DNA of 64,000 bases from Pseudomonas sp. KU26590 (GTDB taxonomy: Bacteria; Pseudomonadota; Gammaproteobacteria; Pseudomonadales; Pseudomonadaceae), in assembly GCF_026153515.1 (NCBI RefSeq), contig NZ_CP110644.1, positions 3,873,501 to 3,937,500 of the forward strand, in the 5' to 3' direction. Made by a program: the position numbers and the translations under genes. Below, piece by piece: positions 53,333 through 62,513 of this stretch (positions are counted from its first letter, which is position 1; every line of letters begins with the position of its first letter). The notes under the pieces are model-generated. The model worked only from the letters and a program-made list of their open reading frames with translations. It searched no databases and was not told the DNA's origin.

Positions 53333-54574
53333 ATGCTTCAGTCTTTAACTCCTTTGCGCTATCCCCTCGCCGCGTTGACCCTGGTGGTCATCAGCGCGTG
53401 CGGCCGGACGCCTGAAGCGACGGTTGCGCCGGCGGCGGCGAAAGTCAACGTGGCCAAGGTGATCGAGCAACCGGTCAACGAGTGGGACGAAGTCACTGCC
53501 CGCCTCGAATCGCCGGAAACCGTTCAGGTTCGCCCGCGTGTTTCCGGCCAGATTGATTCGGTTGCGTTCACTGACGGCGAGCTGGTGAAAAAAGGCGACC
53601 TGCTGTTCCAGATCGACCCCCGCCCGTTCGAAGCCGAAGTGCATCGTCTGGAAGCGCAACTGCAGCAATCCAGGGCCGCAGCCCAGCGCAGCACCAACGA
53701 AGCACAGCGCGGCGAACGTCTGCGCACCAACAATGCGATCTCCGCCGAACTCGCCGACTCACGCACCACCACCGCCCAGGAATCCAAAGCCGCCGTTGCC
53801 GCCATCCAGGCGCAGCTTGATCTGGCGCGCCTGAACCTGAGCTTCACCCGCGTCACTGCGCCGATCACCGGCCGCGTCAGCCGCGCGGAAATCACCGCCG
53901 GCAACATCGTCACCGCCGACCAGAGCATCCTCACCAGCCTGGTCTCGACCGACAAGGTCTACGCCTACTTCGACGCCGATGAGCGCGTGTTCCTCAAGTA
54001 CAACCAGTTGGCCCGCGACGGCAAACGCGGCGCGACCACGCCGGTGTACATGGGCCTGTCCAATGAAGCGGAAAACCCGCACCTGGGTCAGATGAACTTC
54101 GTCGACAACCAGGTCAATCCGCGCACCGGCACCATCCGTGGCCGCGCCGTGTTCGACAACAGCAAGGGCGAATACACCCCGGGCCTGTACGCACGCCTGA
54201 AGCTGGTCGGCAGCGGCACCTACTCGGCCATGCTGATCAAGGACGAAGCGGTCGGCACTGACCTTGGCAAGAAATTCGTGCTGGTGGTCGACAAGGACAA
54301 CAAGGCGATCTACCGCAGCGTCGATCTGGGGCCCAAGCTTGAGGGCTTGCGCATCGTGCGCAGCGGCCTGAGCAAAGACGACCGCATCGTCGTCACCGGC
54401 CTGCAGCGCGTACGTCCGGGTTCGCCGGTTGACCCGCAGGACACGCCGATGGCCAGCGCCGAAACACTCACCGCACTGCAACAACAACGCCAGGCGTTAG
54501 AAGCCAGCAACCAACCCAAGGCCCAGCCGAAGCTGGACGCCAAGGTGGCTGCTTCCGCCACGCCACGCGGTTAA
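53333..54574 (+). CDS. mexE: MexE-type RND periplasmic adaptor
   Basis: The 413-residue lipoprotein has a lipobox (VVISACG, Cys at 23), then the membrane fusion protein plan: VIEQPVNEWDEVTARLESPE, the barrel-sandwich PRVSGQIDSVAFTDGELVKK, a coiled-coil hairpin with AQRGERLRTNNAISAELADS, the TAPITGRVSRAEITAGN return and the beta-barrel LVSTDKVYAYFDADERVFLKY. Length and motif wording follow MexE of P. aeruginosa closely. It links the inner-membrane pump to the outer-membrane channel. It is first in a three-gene operon; mexF follows by 12 bp. Confidence 0.9.
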   Translation: MLQSLTPLRYPLAALTLVVISACGRTPEATVAPAAAKVNVAKVIEQPVNEWDEVTARLESPETVQVRPRVSGQIDSVAFTDGELVKKGDLLFQIDPRPFEAEVHRLEAQLQQSRAAAQRSTNEAQRGERLRTNNAISAELADSRTTTAQESKAAVAAIQAQLDLARLNLSFTRVTAPITGRVSRAEITAGNIVTADQSILTSLVSTDKVYAYFDADERVFLKYNQLARDGKRGATTPVYMGLSNEAENPHLGQMNFVDNQVNPRTGTIRGRAVFDNSKGEYTPGLYARLKLVGSGTYSAMLIKDEAVGTDLGKKFVLVVDKDNKAIYRSVDLGPKLEGLRIVRSGLSKDDRIVVTGLQRVRPGSPVDPQDTPMASAETLTALQQQRQALEASNQPKAQPKLDAKVAASATPRG

Positions 54575-54586
54575 GGGACACACTCG

Positions 54587-57500
54587 ATGAATTTCTCCAA
54601 GTTCTTTATCACGCGACCGATCTTCGCGGCGGTGCTCTCGCTGCTGATCCTGATCGCCGGCGCGATCTCGCTGTTCCAGCTGCCGATCAGTGAATACCCG
54701 GAAGTCGTGCCGCCGACCGTTGTCGTGCGCGCCAACTTCCCCGGCGCCAACCCGAAAGTGATCGGCGAAACCGTCGCCGCGCCACTGGAACAGGCGATCA
54801 CCGGCGTCGAGAACATGCTCTACATGTCCTCCCAGGCCACGGCCGACGGCAAGCTGACCCTGACCATCACGTTTGCGCTGGGGACCAACCTCGACACCGC
54901 GCAAGTGCAGGTGCAGAACCGGGTCACCCGGACCGAGCCGAAGCTGCCGGAAGAAGTAACGCGCATCGGTATCACCGTGGACAAGGCCTCGCCTGACCTG
55001 ACCATGGTGGTCCACTTGACCTCGCCGGATCAGCGCTACGACATGCTGTACCTGTCCAACTACGCGGTCCTCAACATCAAGGACGAGCTGGCGCGCCTGA
55101 ACGGTGTCGGCGACGTGCAGCTGTTCGGCATGGGCGACTACTCGCTGCGTGTCTGGCTCGATCCGAACAAAACCGCTTCGCGCAACATCACGGCGACCGA
55201 CGTGGTCAACGCCATTCGCGAGCAGAACCGTCAGGTGGCTGCCGGTCAACTGGGCGCACCGCCCTCCCCGAGCGCCACCAGCTTCCAGATGTCGATCAAC
55301 ACCCAGGGCCGTCTGGTCTCTGAAGAAGAGTTTGAGAACATCATCGTTCGCGCCGGCGACAACGGCGAAATCACCCGGGTCAAAGACATTGCTCGCGTCG
55401 AACTGGGCTCCAGCCAGTACGCACTGCGTTCGTTGCTGAACAACCAGCCGGCGGTGGCGATCCCGATCTTCCAGCGCCCAGGCTCCAACGCCATCGACAT
55501 TTCCAACGAAGTGCGCGGCGAGATGGAACAGCTGAAGAAGAACTTCCCGGAAGGCATGGACTACAGCATCGTCTATGACCCGACGATCTTCGTGCGCGGC
55601 TCCATCGAAGCGGTGGTACACACGCTGTTCGAAGCGCTGATCCTCGTTGTACTCGTGGTGATCCTGTTCCTGCAGACCTGGCGTGCCTCGATCATCCCGC
55701 TGGTTGCCGTGCCGGTGTCATTGATCGGTACGTTTGCAGTCATGCACCTGTTCGGCTTCTCCCTCAACGCGCTGTCGCTGTTCGGGCTGGTACTGGCGAT
55801 CGGTATCGTGGTGGACGACGCCATCGTGGTGGTGGAGAACGTCGAGCGGAACATCGAGCTCGGCCATCCGCCGATGGAGGCCACACAGATCGCTATGCGT
55901 GAAGTGACCGGCCCGATCATCGCCACGGCGCTGGTGCTGTGTGCGGTGTTCATTCCGGCGGCCTTCATCTCGGGCCTGACCGGGCAATTCTATAAACAGT
56001 TCGCGCTGACCATCGCCATCTCGACGGTGATCTCGGCCTTCAACTCCCTGACCCTGTCGCCGGCGCTGGCCGCGGTTCTGCTACGCGCTCACGATGCGCC
56101 GAAAGACCGCTTCTCCCGCGTCCTCGACAAACTGTTTGGCGGCTGGCTGTTCCGACCGTTCAACCGCTTCTTCGTCAAGGCCAGTAACGGCTATGTGAAC
56201 TCGGTCGGCCGGGTCATCCGCTTCAGCGGTGTGGCGCTGGTGGTGTACGCAGGCCTGATCGTCATGACCTGGCTGGGTTTCTCCACCACGCCAACCGGTT
56301 TCGTGCCGGCCCAGGACAAACAGTACCTGGTCGCCTTCGCACAATTGCCGGACGCCGCGAGCCTGGACCGTACCGAAGATGTGATCAAGAAGATGTCTGC
56401 CATCGCCCTGGAACAACCGGGCGTGGAAAACGCGATTGCCTTCCCCGGCCTGTCGATCAACGGGTTCACCAACAGCCCCAACTCCGGCATCGTCTTCGTC
56501 GCGCTCAAATCCTTTGATGAGCGCAAGTTGGCCAGTGAGTCTGCAGGCGCCATCGCCGGTGCCCTCAACGCCAAATACGCCGGGATTCAGGAAGCCTACA
56601 TGGCGATCTTCCCGCCACCGCCGGTACAAGGCCTGGGCACGATCGGCGGTTTCCGTCTGCAGATCGAGGACCGTGGCAACCTCGGTTACGACGAGCTGTA
56701 CAAAGAGACGATGAACATCATCGGCAAAAGCCGCAGCGTGCCGGAACTGGCCGCGCTGTTCACCAGCTACACGGTGAACGTGCCCCAGGTCGATGCCGCC
56801 ATCGACCGCGAAAAAGCCAAGACCCTTGGCGTGCCGATCAGCGACATCTTCGACACCCTGCAGGTCTACCTGGGCTCGCTGTACGCCAACGACTTCAACC
56901 GTTTCGGCCGGACCTATCAGGTCAACGTGCAGGCTGAACAGCAGTTCCGTCAGGACGCTGAGCAGATCGGTCAGCTGAAAGTGCGCAACAACCGCGGCGA
57001 AATGATCCCGTTGGCGACGCTGTTGAAAGTCACCAACACCTCGGGCCCGGACCGCGTCATGCACTACAACGGCTTCATCACCGCCGAGATCAACGGCGCG
57101 GCGGGTCCGGGTTTCAGCTCGGGTCAGGCGCAGGTGGCGATGGAAAAACTGCTCAAGGAAGAACTGCCCAACGGCATGACCTACGAGTGGACCGACCTCA
57201 CCTACCAACAGATCCTGTCGGGCAACACCGCGTTGCTGGTCTTCCCGCTCTGCGTACTGCTGGCGTTCCTGGTACTGGCGGCGCTGTATGAAAGCTGGAG
57301 CCTGCCGCTGGCGGTGATCCTGATCGTGCCGATGACCCTGTTGTCGGCCATTGCCGGTGTGATCATTGCCGGAAGCGACAACAACATCTTCACCCAGATC
57401 GGCCTGATCGTACTGGTGGGCCTGGCGTGCAAGAACGCGATTCTGATCGTCGAGTTCGCCAAGGATGAGCAAGACAAGGGCAAGACCCCGCTGGAGGCTG

Positions 57501-57778
57501 TGCTTGAAGCCTGCCGCCTGCGTCTGCGGCCGATCCTGATGACCTCCTTCGCGTTCATCATGGGTGTGGTTCCGCTGGTCCTTTCCAGTGGCGCCGGTGC
57601 CGAAATGCGTCATGCCATGGGCGTGGCGGTGTTCTCCGGGATGCTCGGGGTGACCTTCTTCGGCCTGCTGTTGACGCCGGTCTTCTATGTACTGATTCGT
57701 AACTACGTTGGACGCAAAGAGGCACGCAAGGCGGCCAAGGCTCAACGCATTCAGACCACCGCCCCGGAGGCTCATTGA
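54587..57778 (+). CDS. mexF: MexF-type RND multidrug efflux pump
   Basis: The 1063-residue HAE1 RND transporter starts MNFSKFFITRPIFAAVLSLL, has 12 transmembrane helices in the usual 1+5+1+5 order, two large periplasmic loops and the proton-relay Asp pair in VLAIGIVVDDAIVVVENVER (TM4). GPIIATALVLCAVFIPAAF and LVGLACKNAILIVEFAKDEQ are further hallmarks. It exports drugs such as quinolones and chloramphenicol by proton exchange when joined to MexE and OprN. The substrate range here is inferred by similarity. The stop overlaps the next gene by one base. Confidence 0.95.
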   Translation: MNFSKFFITRPIFAAVLSLLILIAGAISLFQLPISEYPEVVPPTVVVRANFPGANPKVIGETVAAPLEQAITGVENMLYMSSQATADGKLTLTITFALGTNLDTAQVQVQNRVTRTEPKLPEEVTRIGITVDKASPDLTMVVHLTSPDQRYDMLYLSNYAVLNIKDELARLNGVGDVQLFGMGDYSLRVWLDPNKTASRNITATDVVNAIREQNRQVAAGQLGAPPSPSATSFQMSINTQGRLVSEEEFENIIVRAGDNGEITRVKDIARVELGSSQYALRSLLNNQPAVAIPIFQRPGSNAIDISNEVRGEMEQLKKNFPEGMDYSIVYDPTIFVRGSIEAVVHTLFEALILVVLVVILFLQTWRASIIPLVAVPVSLIGTFAVMHLFGFSLNALSLFGLVLAIGIVVDDAIVVVENVERNIELGHPPMEATQIAMREVTGPIIATALVLCAVFIPAAFISGLTGQFYKQFALTIAISTVISAFNSLTLSPALAAVLLRAHDAPKDRFSRVLDKLFGGWLFRPFNRFFVKASNGYVNSVGRVIRFSGVALVVYAGLIVMTWLGFSTTPTGFVPAQDKQYLVAFAQLPDAASLDRTEDVIKKMSAIALEQPGVENAIAFPGLSINGFTNSPNSGIVFVALKSFDERKLASESAGAIAGALNAKYAGIQEAYMAIFPPPPVQGLGTIGGFRLQIEDRGNLGYDELYKETMNIIGKSRSVPELAALFTSYTVNVPQVDAAIDREKAKTLGVPISDIFDTLQVYLGSLYANDFNRFGRTYQVNVQAEQQFRQDAEQIGQLKVRNNRGEMIPLATLLKVTNTSGPDRVMHYNGFITAEINGAAGPGFSSGQAQVAMEKLLKEELPNGMTYEWTDLTYQQILSGNTALLVFPLCVLLAFLVLAALYESWSLPLAVILIVPMTLLSAIAGVIIAGSDNNIFTQIGLIVLVGLACKNAILIVEFAKDEQDKGKTPLEAVLEACRLRLRPILMTSFAFIMGVVPLVLSSGAGAEMRHAMGVAVFSGMLGVTFFGLLLTPVFYVLIRNYVGRKEARKAAKAQRIQTTAPEAH

Positions 57779-59175
57779 TGAAGGCTGCAAAACTCTTCCT
57801 GCCGAGCCTGTTGGTGCTGGCGCTGGCGGCCTGCGCCGTCGGCCCGGACTACAAGAAACCGGAAACCGCGGCGGCCAACATCCAGGCCGCCACACAGCGG
57901 GCCTATGACCGCAGCCACATCGAGACCATCTGGTGGCAGCAGTTCGACGACCCGACCCTGAACAAACTGGTCGCCGAATCGCTGCAGGGCAACCGCGAGT
58001 TGCGCGTCGCCTTCGCCCGTCTGAAGGCGTCCCGTGCGATTCGGGACGACATCAGCAACGACGCCATGCCGGTGGTCACCAGCCGCGCCAGCAGCCAGAT
58101 CGGCCGCGCTCAGGTGCCGGGTGAAACCGAGAAACGGGTCAATCAGGAACGTTACGACCTGGGCCTGGACATGGCCTGGGAACTGGACCTGTTCGGCCGC
58201 ATTCAGCGCGAACTGGAAGCCAGCGACGCCGACCAGCAGGCCGCCGAGGCCAACCTCTATCAGCTGCAGGTGACAATGATCGCCGAACTGGTGGACGCTT
58301 ACGGCCAGCTGCGCGGCGCCCAACTGCGCGAGAACATTGCCCGGGACAACCTGAAAAACCAGCAGGAATCCCGCAGAGTGACCGCACAACTGCGTGACGA
58401 AGGCGTGGGCAACGAACTCGACGTGGTGCGTTCCGATGCACGTCTGGCGGCGGTGGAAGCCACCATTCCGCAGCTTCAGGCGGAACAGGTGCGCGAACGC
58501 AACCGCATCGCCACCCTGCTCGGCGAACGTCCGGACGCCATGACCGTGACCCTCGCCCCGGCCAAACTGCCGGCGATCTCCAAGGCCCTGCCGATCGGTG
58601 ACCCGACCAAGCTGCTGGAAAACCGTCCGGACGTGCGCAGTGCCGAACGGCAACTGGCAGCGCAGACCGCGCGCATTGGCGTGCAGACCGCCGACCTTTT
58701 CCCACGGGTCAGCCTCAGCGGTTTCCTTGGTTTCACGGCCAGCCGTGGTTCGCAGATCGGCTCCGGCGCAGCTCAGGCGTGGGGCCTCGGCCCAAGCATC
58801 ACCTGGGCGGCGTTTGACCTGGGCAGCGTAAGGGCGCGGATTCGCGGCGCCAACGCCGATGCCGAAGGCGCACTGGCCAATTACGAGCAGCAAGTGCTGT
58901 TGGCCCTGGAAGAAACCGAAAATGCCTTCAGCGACTACGACAAGCGTCAGCAGCGTCTGGTGTCGCTGGTGCGGCAGAGTGAAGCCAGCCGTTCGGCGGC
59001 CAATCTGGCGAACATCCAGTACCGTGAAGGCACGGCTGACTTCCTCGTGTTGCTGGACGCCGAACGTGAGCGTCTGGCCGCCGAAGACAGCCAGGCCCTG
59101 GCCGAGATCGATCTGTATCGCGGCATCGTCGCGATCTACAAAGCCCTCGGTGGTGGCTGGCAGCCGAACGCCTGA
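57778..59175 (+). CDS. oprN: OprN-type outer-membrane efflux lipoprotein
   Basis: The 465-residue NodT/TolC-type outer membrane factor has a signal with lipobox (LVLALAACAVGPDYKKP), two OEP repeats, the helical motif YDLGLDMAWELDLFGRIQRELE, and the second-half WAAFDLGSVRARIRGANA. It forms the outer-membrane duct of the pump. The ATG at 57778 overlaps the mexF stop (TGATG) and GGAGG lies 7 bases before it. A terminator follows at 59233. Confidence 0.9.
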   Translation: MKAAKLFLPSLLVLALAACAVGPDYKKPETAAANIQAATQRAYDRSHIETIWWQQFDDPTLNKLVAESLQGNRELRVAFARLKASRAIRDDISNDAMPVVTSRASSQIGRAQVPGETEKRVNQERYDLGLDMAWELDLFGRIQRELEASDADQQAAEANLYQLQVTMIAELVDAYGQLRGAQLRENIARDNLKNQQESRRVTAQLRDEGVGNELDVVRSDARLAAVEATIPQLQAEQVRERNRIATLLGERPDAMTVTLAPAKLPAISKALPIGDPTKLLENRPDVRSAERQLAAQTARIGVQTADLFPRVSLSGFLGFTASRGSQIGSGAAQAWGLGPSITWAAFDLGSVRARIRGANADAEGALANYEQQVLLALEETENAFSDYDKRQQRLVSLVRQSEASRSAANLANIQYREGTADFLVLLDAERERLAAEDSQALAEIDLYRGIVAIYKALGGGWQPNA

Positions 59176-59232
59176 CGTCATGGGATGAACGGCAGGGTCG
59201 CTCAAACGGCGGCCCATCTGTAGCCATGAAGG

Positions 59233-59264
59233 AGCCCCGGACCCACAAGGTTCGGGGCTTTTTT
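59233..59264 (+). terminator. Rho-independent terminator of the efflux operon
   Basis: AGCCCCGGACC and GGTTCGGGGCT form a stem around CACAA, followed by TTTTT. It lies 57 bp after the oprN stop. Confidence 0.92.
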
Positions 59265-59378
59265 CTGGACCGTTGATAAACACCGATCGAGCGGCCGAGG
59301 GCCCCATCACTCCCCACAGCGTTTGACACTCGGCGGTCTCTCCCCGAAGCTGCTGCACACGCACACACGGAAACCGAT

Positions 59379-60476
59379 ATGTCTGAATCGTCTTCCCGGC
59401 GCACACCCGCTCAGCTCAAGGCTCGACGCCGCTGGCAGGTGGTCATTGCGCTGGCGCTGTTGCTGCTGATCATCGCCATGGCGATGCTGGTGCGAAACTG
59501 GCATGCGCCGCCGGCTGCCCCGCAGGTCAATCACAGCTACGCCGAAGCACTGGAGCAGGCCCATGGCGGCAAGCCAGGCGCCGCGCGGGTGCTGTATCAA
59601 CAATTCACCCGTACCGACCTGTCCGACATTCGTCGTGCGGGGCTGCTCGCCGAACTGGTTAATTACCCCAGCGCGCAGGCGGTGAAAATTCTGCGCGGCG
59701 ATCTCACGCGCCCCGCTCCGCTGGTTCAACAGGCGGCCATCCAGGCGGTGACGGCCATGCTGCCGGAAGAACAACGCAGCATGCTGATCGGTCCGCTGCT
59801 GGACGATGCCGACGATGAGGTGCGCTTCGGCGCGGTGCGGGCTCTGCTGCCGTTGAGCCCGGATGAAGTGGGCCTGTACTACGGCGCGTTGCAGGAAGCC
59901 GCTCAGCAATATGAACAGGCCCTGATCGCCGAGCCGCCGAGCGCGCAACGCCAGCTCGCGCTCTCGCGGCTCTACGTCAACAACGGCACGCCGCAAAAAG
60001 CGATCGAGGCGCTGGAACTGGCCGCAAAACTGGAACCCGACAACCTGGAGACCGGATTGGCGCTGGTGCAGTTGCTCGACCGCCAGGGCCAGGCCGATCG
60101 CTCGCGTCAGTTGCTCGCCCAGTGGCTGGAAAAACAGCCCCAGTCGTCCCTCGCGCAACACGCACTCGGCCAATGGCTGCTGCGTCATAAACAAACCGAA
60201 TACGCCCTGCTCCCGCTGACCCGGGCCATTGAGCTGGAACCGGACAACATCGGTTACCGTTACGATCTGGCCGTCGCGCTCCACGATCTCGACCAGCTCG
60301 AAGCCGCCCAGCGTCAACTGGAGGACATCCTCCGGCGCCAACCCGCCGACCGCCGCGCGAGGATTCTGCTGATTCGTTACTGGACCGAGGCCGGGCAGCT
60401 ACAGAAAGTGCAGGTGCTGCTGGCTGAACTGGAACAGCTGAACGCCGATGATCCTGCCCTGCAGCAAGGGCTCTAA
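59379..60476 (+). CDS. Membrane-anchored TPR/HEAT-repeat protein
   Basis: The 365-residue protein has one N-terminal transmembrane segment (about 20-39, WQVVIALALLLLIIAMAMLV) with a positive cytoplasmic N-tail. It then has a HEAT-like stretch (AAIQAVTAMLPEEQ, DDEVRFGAVRALLPL) and tetratricopeptide repeats in the C-terminal half (AIEALELAAKLEPDNLETG; ALLPLTRAIELEPDNIGYR; AQRQLEDILRRQPADRRAR). This fits a periplasmic scaffold or assembly factor. The partner is unknown. It is preceded by the efflux terminator, so it has its own promoter. Confidence 0.8.
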   Translation: MSESSSRRTPAQLKARRRWQVVIALALLLLIIAMAMLVRNWHAPPAAPQVNHSYAEALEQAHGGKPGAARVLYQQFTRTDLSDIRRAGLLAELVNYPSAQAVKILRGDLTRPAPLVQQAAIQAVTAMLPEEQRSMLIGPLLDDADDEVRFGAVRALLPLSPDEVGLYYGALQEAAQQYEQALIAEPPSAQRQLALSRLYVNNGTPQKAIEALELAAKLEPDNLETGLALVQLLDRQGQADRSRQLLAQWLEKQPQSSLAQHALGQWLLRHKQTEYALLPLTRAIELEPDNIGYRYDLAVALHDLDQLEAAQRQLEDILRRQPADRRARILLIRYWTEAGQLQKVQVLLAELEQLNADDPALQQGL

Positions 60477-60541
60477 GACAGTCTGTACACGTTTCGATCA
60501 GGCTGAAGCACCCGTGCACTACTCACTGGCAGAGGATATTT

Positions 60542-61243
60542 ATGGCCGTGCAAACATCAGCGCCGATCATCGTTTTCGATGTGAACGAAACGTTGCTTGA
60601 TATCACCACCCTTGAGCCGCTGTTTGAGCGTGTCTTTGGTGACCGAGCGATTTTGCGCGAGTGGTTCGCCAACCTCATCCTCTACTCGCAAACGATGACG
60701 CTCAGTGGCCGTTACAGCCCTTTTGGCACACTGGCGGTGGGCATTCTGCGCATGCTCGCGTCTATCCATCATGTCGCCCTCGACGCCACTGATATTGACG
60801 AACTGCAGGCTCGGATGAGCACCCTGCCAGCACACCCTGATGTGCTGCCCGCCCTTAACTGCTTGCGTGACGCCGGCTTTCGGCTGGTGACGCTGAGTAA
60901 CTCGGCCAGCGGTGCATCCCCTTCGGCCCTCGAGCGCGCCGGGTTAGCGACATTTTTTGAGCGCAGTTTCAGTGTTGAGGCCGTTAAAAAATTCAAGCCT
61001 GCACCGGAAACCTATCAGATGGTTGCCAGGGAGCTGAATGTCGAACTGGCGGACTTGCTTCTGGTCGCGTGTCATCTTTGGGATACGGCAGGCGCGCAAG
61101 CTGCGGGGTGCCTTGGCGCCCTGCTGACCCGGCCGCACAACGCACCGCTGTTCATGGACGAAGTGCCAATGCCAGACCTGATGGCACCCGAGTTGGGAGG
61201 CCTGACCGAGCAGATCATTCAACGCTGGGGCGGACAGGCGTAG
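60542..61243 (+). CDS. Haloacid dehalogenase type II-like HAD hydrolase
   Basis: The 233-residue protein is a HAD hydrolase with nucleophile Asp13 in VFDVNETLLD, a helical cap (YSQTMTLSGRYSPFG), motif II LVTLSNSASGASP and motif III KKFKPAPETYQMVA. The order and length match the L-2-haloacid dehalogenase group, although such enzymes are often phosphatases. AGAGGA lies before the ATG. It stands alone on the plus strand. Confidence 0.85.
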   Translation: MAVQTSAPIIVFDVNETLLDITTLEPLFERVFGDRAILREWFANLILYSQTMTLSGRYSPFGTLAVGILRMLASIHHVALDATDIDELQARMSTLPAHPDVLPALNCLRDAGFRLVTLSNSASGASPSALERAGLATFFERSFSVEAVKKFKPAPETYQMVARELNVELADLLLVACHLWDTAGAQAAGCLGALLTRPHNAPLFMDEVPMPDLMAPELGGLTEQIIQRWGGQA

Positions 61244-61666
61244 CCTGAGGCCTTCCTGGCCGGCGTGGTTCGCCCGGTGCAAAGAGACGGCTGTTTGCCG
61301 CTGCTCTTCTAGATGGATAGTTTCCAACGACGCTAAAGTATAAGAAATTACTTACAACGAATTGCGCCCATTATTGTTTTTTTGTCAGACCCGCTTATCG
61401 TCATCGGGATGTTTCACTTAACAATAAGTCATCCGCTATTTTACAACGCGTAAAAAACGTGCATTATTTGCTCGCACCACAACTGAACTACCCCGTCGTG
61501 ATACCAGCGTTCATCTCATGAAGTTAGTGCCGACGGCTGACCCTGATGTCCAGGGCGCGGTAGAACGTGGTGAAACCAAAAGCAGCAGACCCAGAGGCGC
61601 GTCCTTGCTGCTTGCATTGTTGCTTGTATTGCGCTGACAACAGCCATTAATTGCCGGAGTATCATT
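61244..61666. other. AT-rich upstream region of the MvaT gene
   Basis: No gene is seen. The middle part is AT-rich. TATAAG-AAATTA-CTTACA at 61339-61356 differs at one base from the GacA upstream element (TGTAAG-N6-CTTACA), but it lies about 310 bp from the next start and its role is uncertain. Confidence 0.4.
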
Positions 61667-62032
61667 GTGTCCAGACTTGCCGAATTTCGCGCAGCAGAAA
61701 AAGCCCTTCAGGAGCAGCTGGCCCAGCTGGAGTCTCTGAAGAACGACGTCGGATTGAAAAAGGAGATCGAGTTCGAGCAACAGCTGCAGGCCCTGATGAG
61801 CACGTACGACAAGACCTTGCGCGACATCATCGCCATCCTGGACCCTCATACCGGTGCGTCCAACTCCACGCCAGCGGCCCCGAAACGCCGTCGTCCGCGG
61901 GTCGTCAAGGTCTATCAGAATCCCCACACCGGCGAAGTCATCGAGACCAAAGGCGGCAACCATCGCGGTTTGAAAAACTGGAAATTACAGTACGGCGCTG
62001 AAACCGTTGATGCCTGGTTGCGCGGCCGCTAG
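61667..62032 (+). CDS. MvaT-family H-NS-like protein
   Basis: The 121-residue protein is an MvaT/MvaU-type xenogeneic silencer. It has the N-terminal coiled coil (LAEFRAAEKALQEQLAQLE, then EFEQQLQALMSTYDKTLRDI), a short linker rich in Ala, Pro, Arg and Lys, and the AT-rich DNA-binding domain with VYQNPHTGEVIETKGGNHRGLKNW. It starts at a GTG at 61667 with GGAG 7 bases upstream. Pseudomonads carry several paralogues, so I give no symbol. Such proteins silence acquired AT-rich DNA, like parts of the 34-42 kb region here. Confidence 0.92.
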   Translation: MSRLAEFRAAEKALQEQLAQLESLKNDVGLKKEIEFEQQLQALMSTYDKTLRDIIAILDPHTGASNSTPAAPKRRRPRVVKVYQNPHTGEVIETKGGNHRGLKNWKLQYGAETVDAWLRGR

Positions 62033-62349
62033 TGCTGCACTCCCAACAACATTGGAGAGGACGCTCTGCTCGCGGGGCTTCTCTGCAAGTGTAGGGATAG
62101 GGCAATGAAACAAGCGCGTTAACGCTGATGATAGCAACCGACGTCTTGCGGATTTTAAATAATGCGTGCGGGTGCAGCCCCGGCATTGAATATTCAACCT
62201 GACAATTAGCTGAACAGATTTCTATTAGCGAGATATATCGCTTTCCTTACACCGATGGCTTAAAGCATCCTCGAATGTTTAGCTAGGCCAGCTTTCTTAA
62301 TACCATCAAGTAGGGTTGGGTGAGCGTTAAAGCTGGCTATAAGCCTTCA

Positions 62350-62482
62350 TACATCGACGGATGAAATTTTCCCCTCTACGGATGATTGGCTCCTGAGCTT
62401 CACATTTTTTTCACACCGGCTTGTACAGGATAGAGGCTACTAAAGGATTAGTGCCCCAATGCCCGCTTCGGCGGGCTTCTTT
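62350..62482 (+). ncRNA. Putative sRNA with four GGA motifs and terminator
   Basis: A promoter-like pair TTGGGT (62316-62321) and TATAAG (62338-62343) with 16-bp spacing suggests a start near 62350. The stretch then contains ACGGATG twice (GGA at 62359 and 62380), ACAGGATAG (62428) and AAAGGATTA (62445), and ends in GCCCGC-TTCG-GCGGGC-TTCTTT at 62461-62482. Repeated GGA motifs with a terminator are typical of RsmA/CsrA-binding sRNAs, though I could not match it to RsmX, RsmY or RsmZ. It could also be a terminator-bearing leader of unrelated use. Confidence 0.35.
62461..62482 (+). terminator. Rho-independent terminator
   Basis: GCCCGC-TTCG-GCGGGC is a six-pair stem with a UUCG tetraloop, followed by TTCTTT. 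It closes the putative sRNA or any read-through from the MvaT gene. Confidence 0.75.
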
Positions 62483-62513
62483 ATGCCCGCGATTTGTGTA
62501 ACCCCGCCTCGAT

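Noticed and set aside
56081..57895. 604-codon minus-strand frame opposite mexF
   Set aside because: Antisense shadow of the efflux pump gene.
62350..62482. Identification of the sRNA candidate as RsmX, RsmY or RsmZ
   Set aside because: GGA motifs and terminator agree in kind, but I cannot match the sequence to a named Rsm RNA, and the GacA element is not placed correctly.
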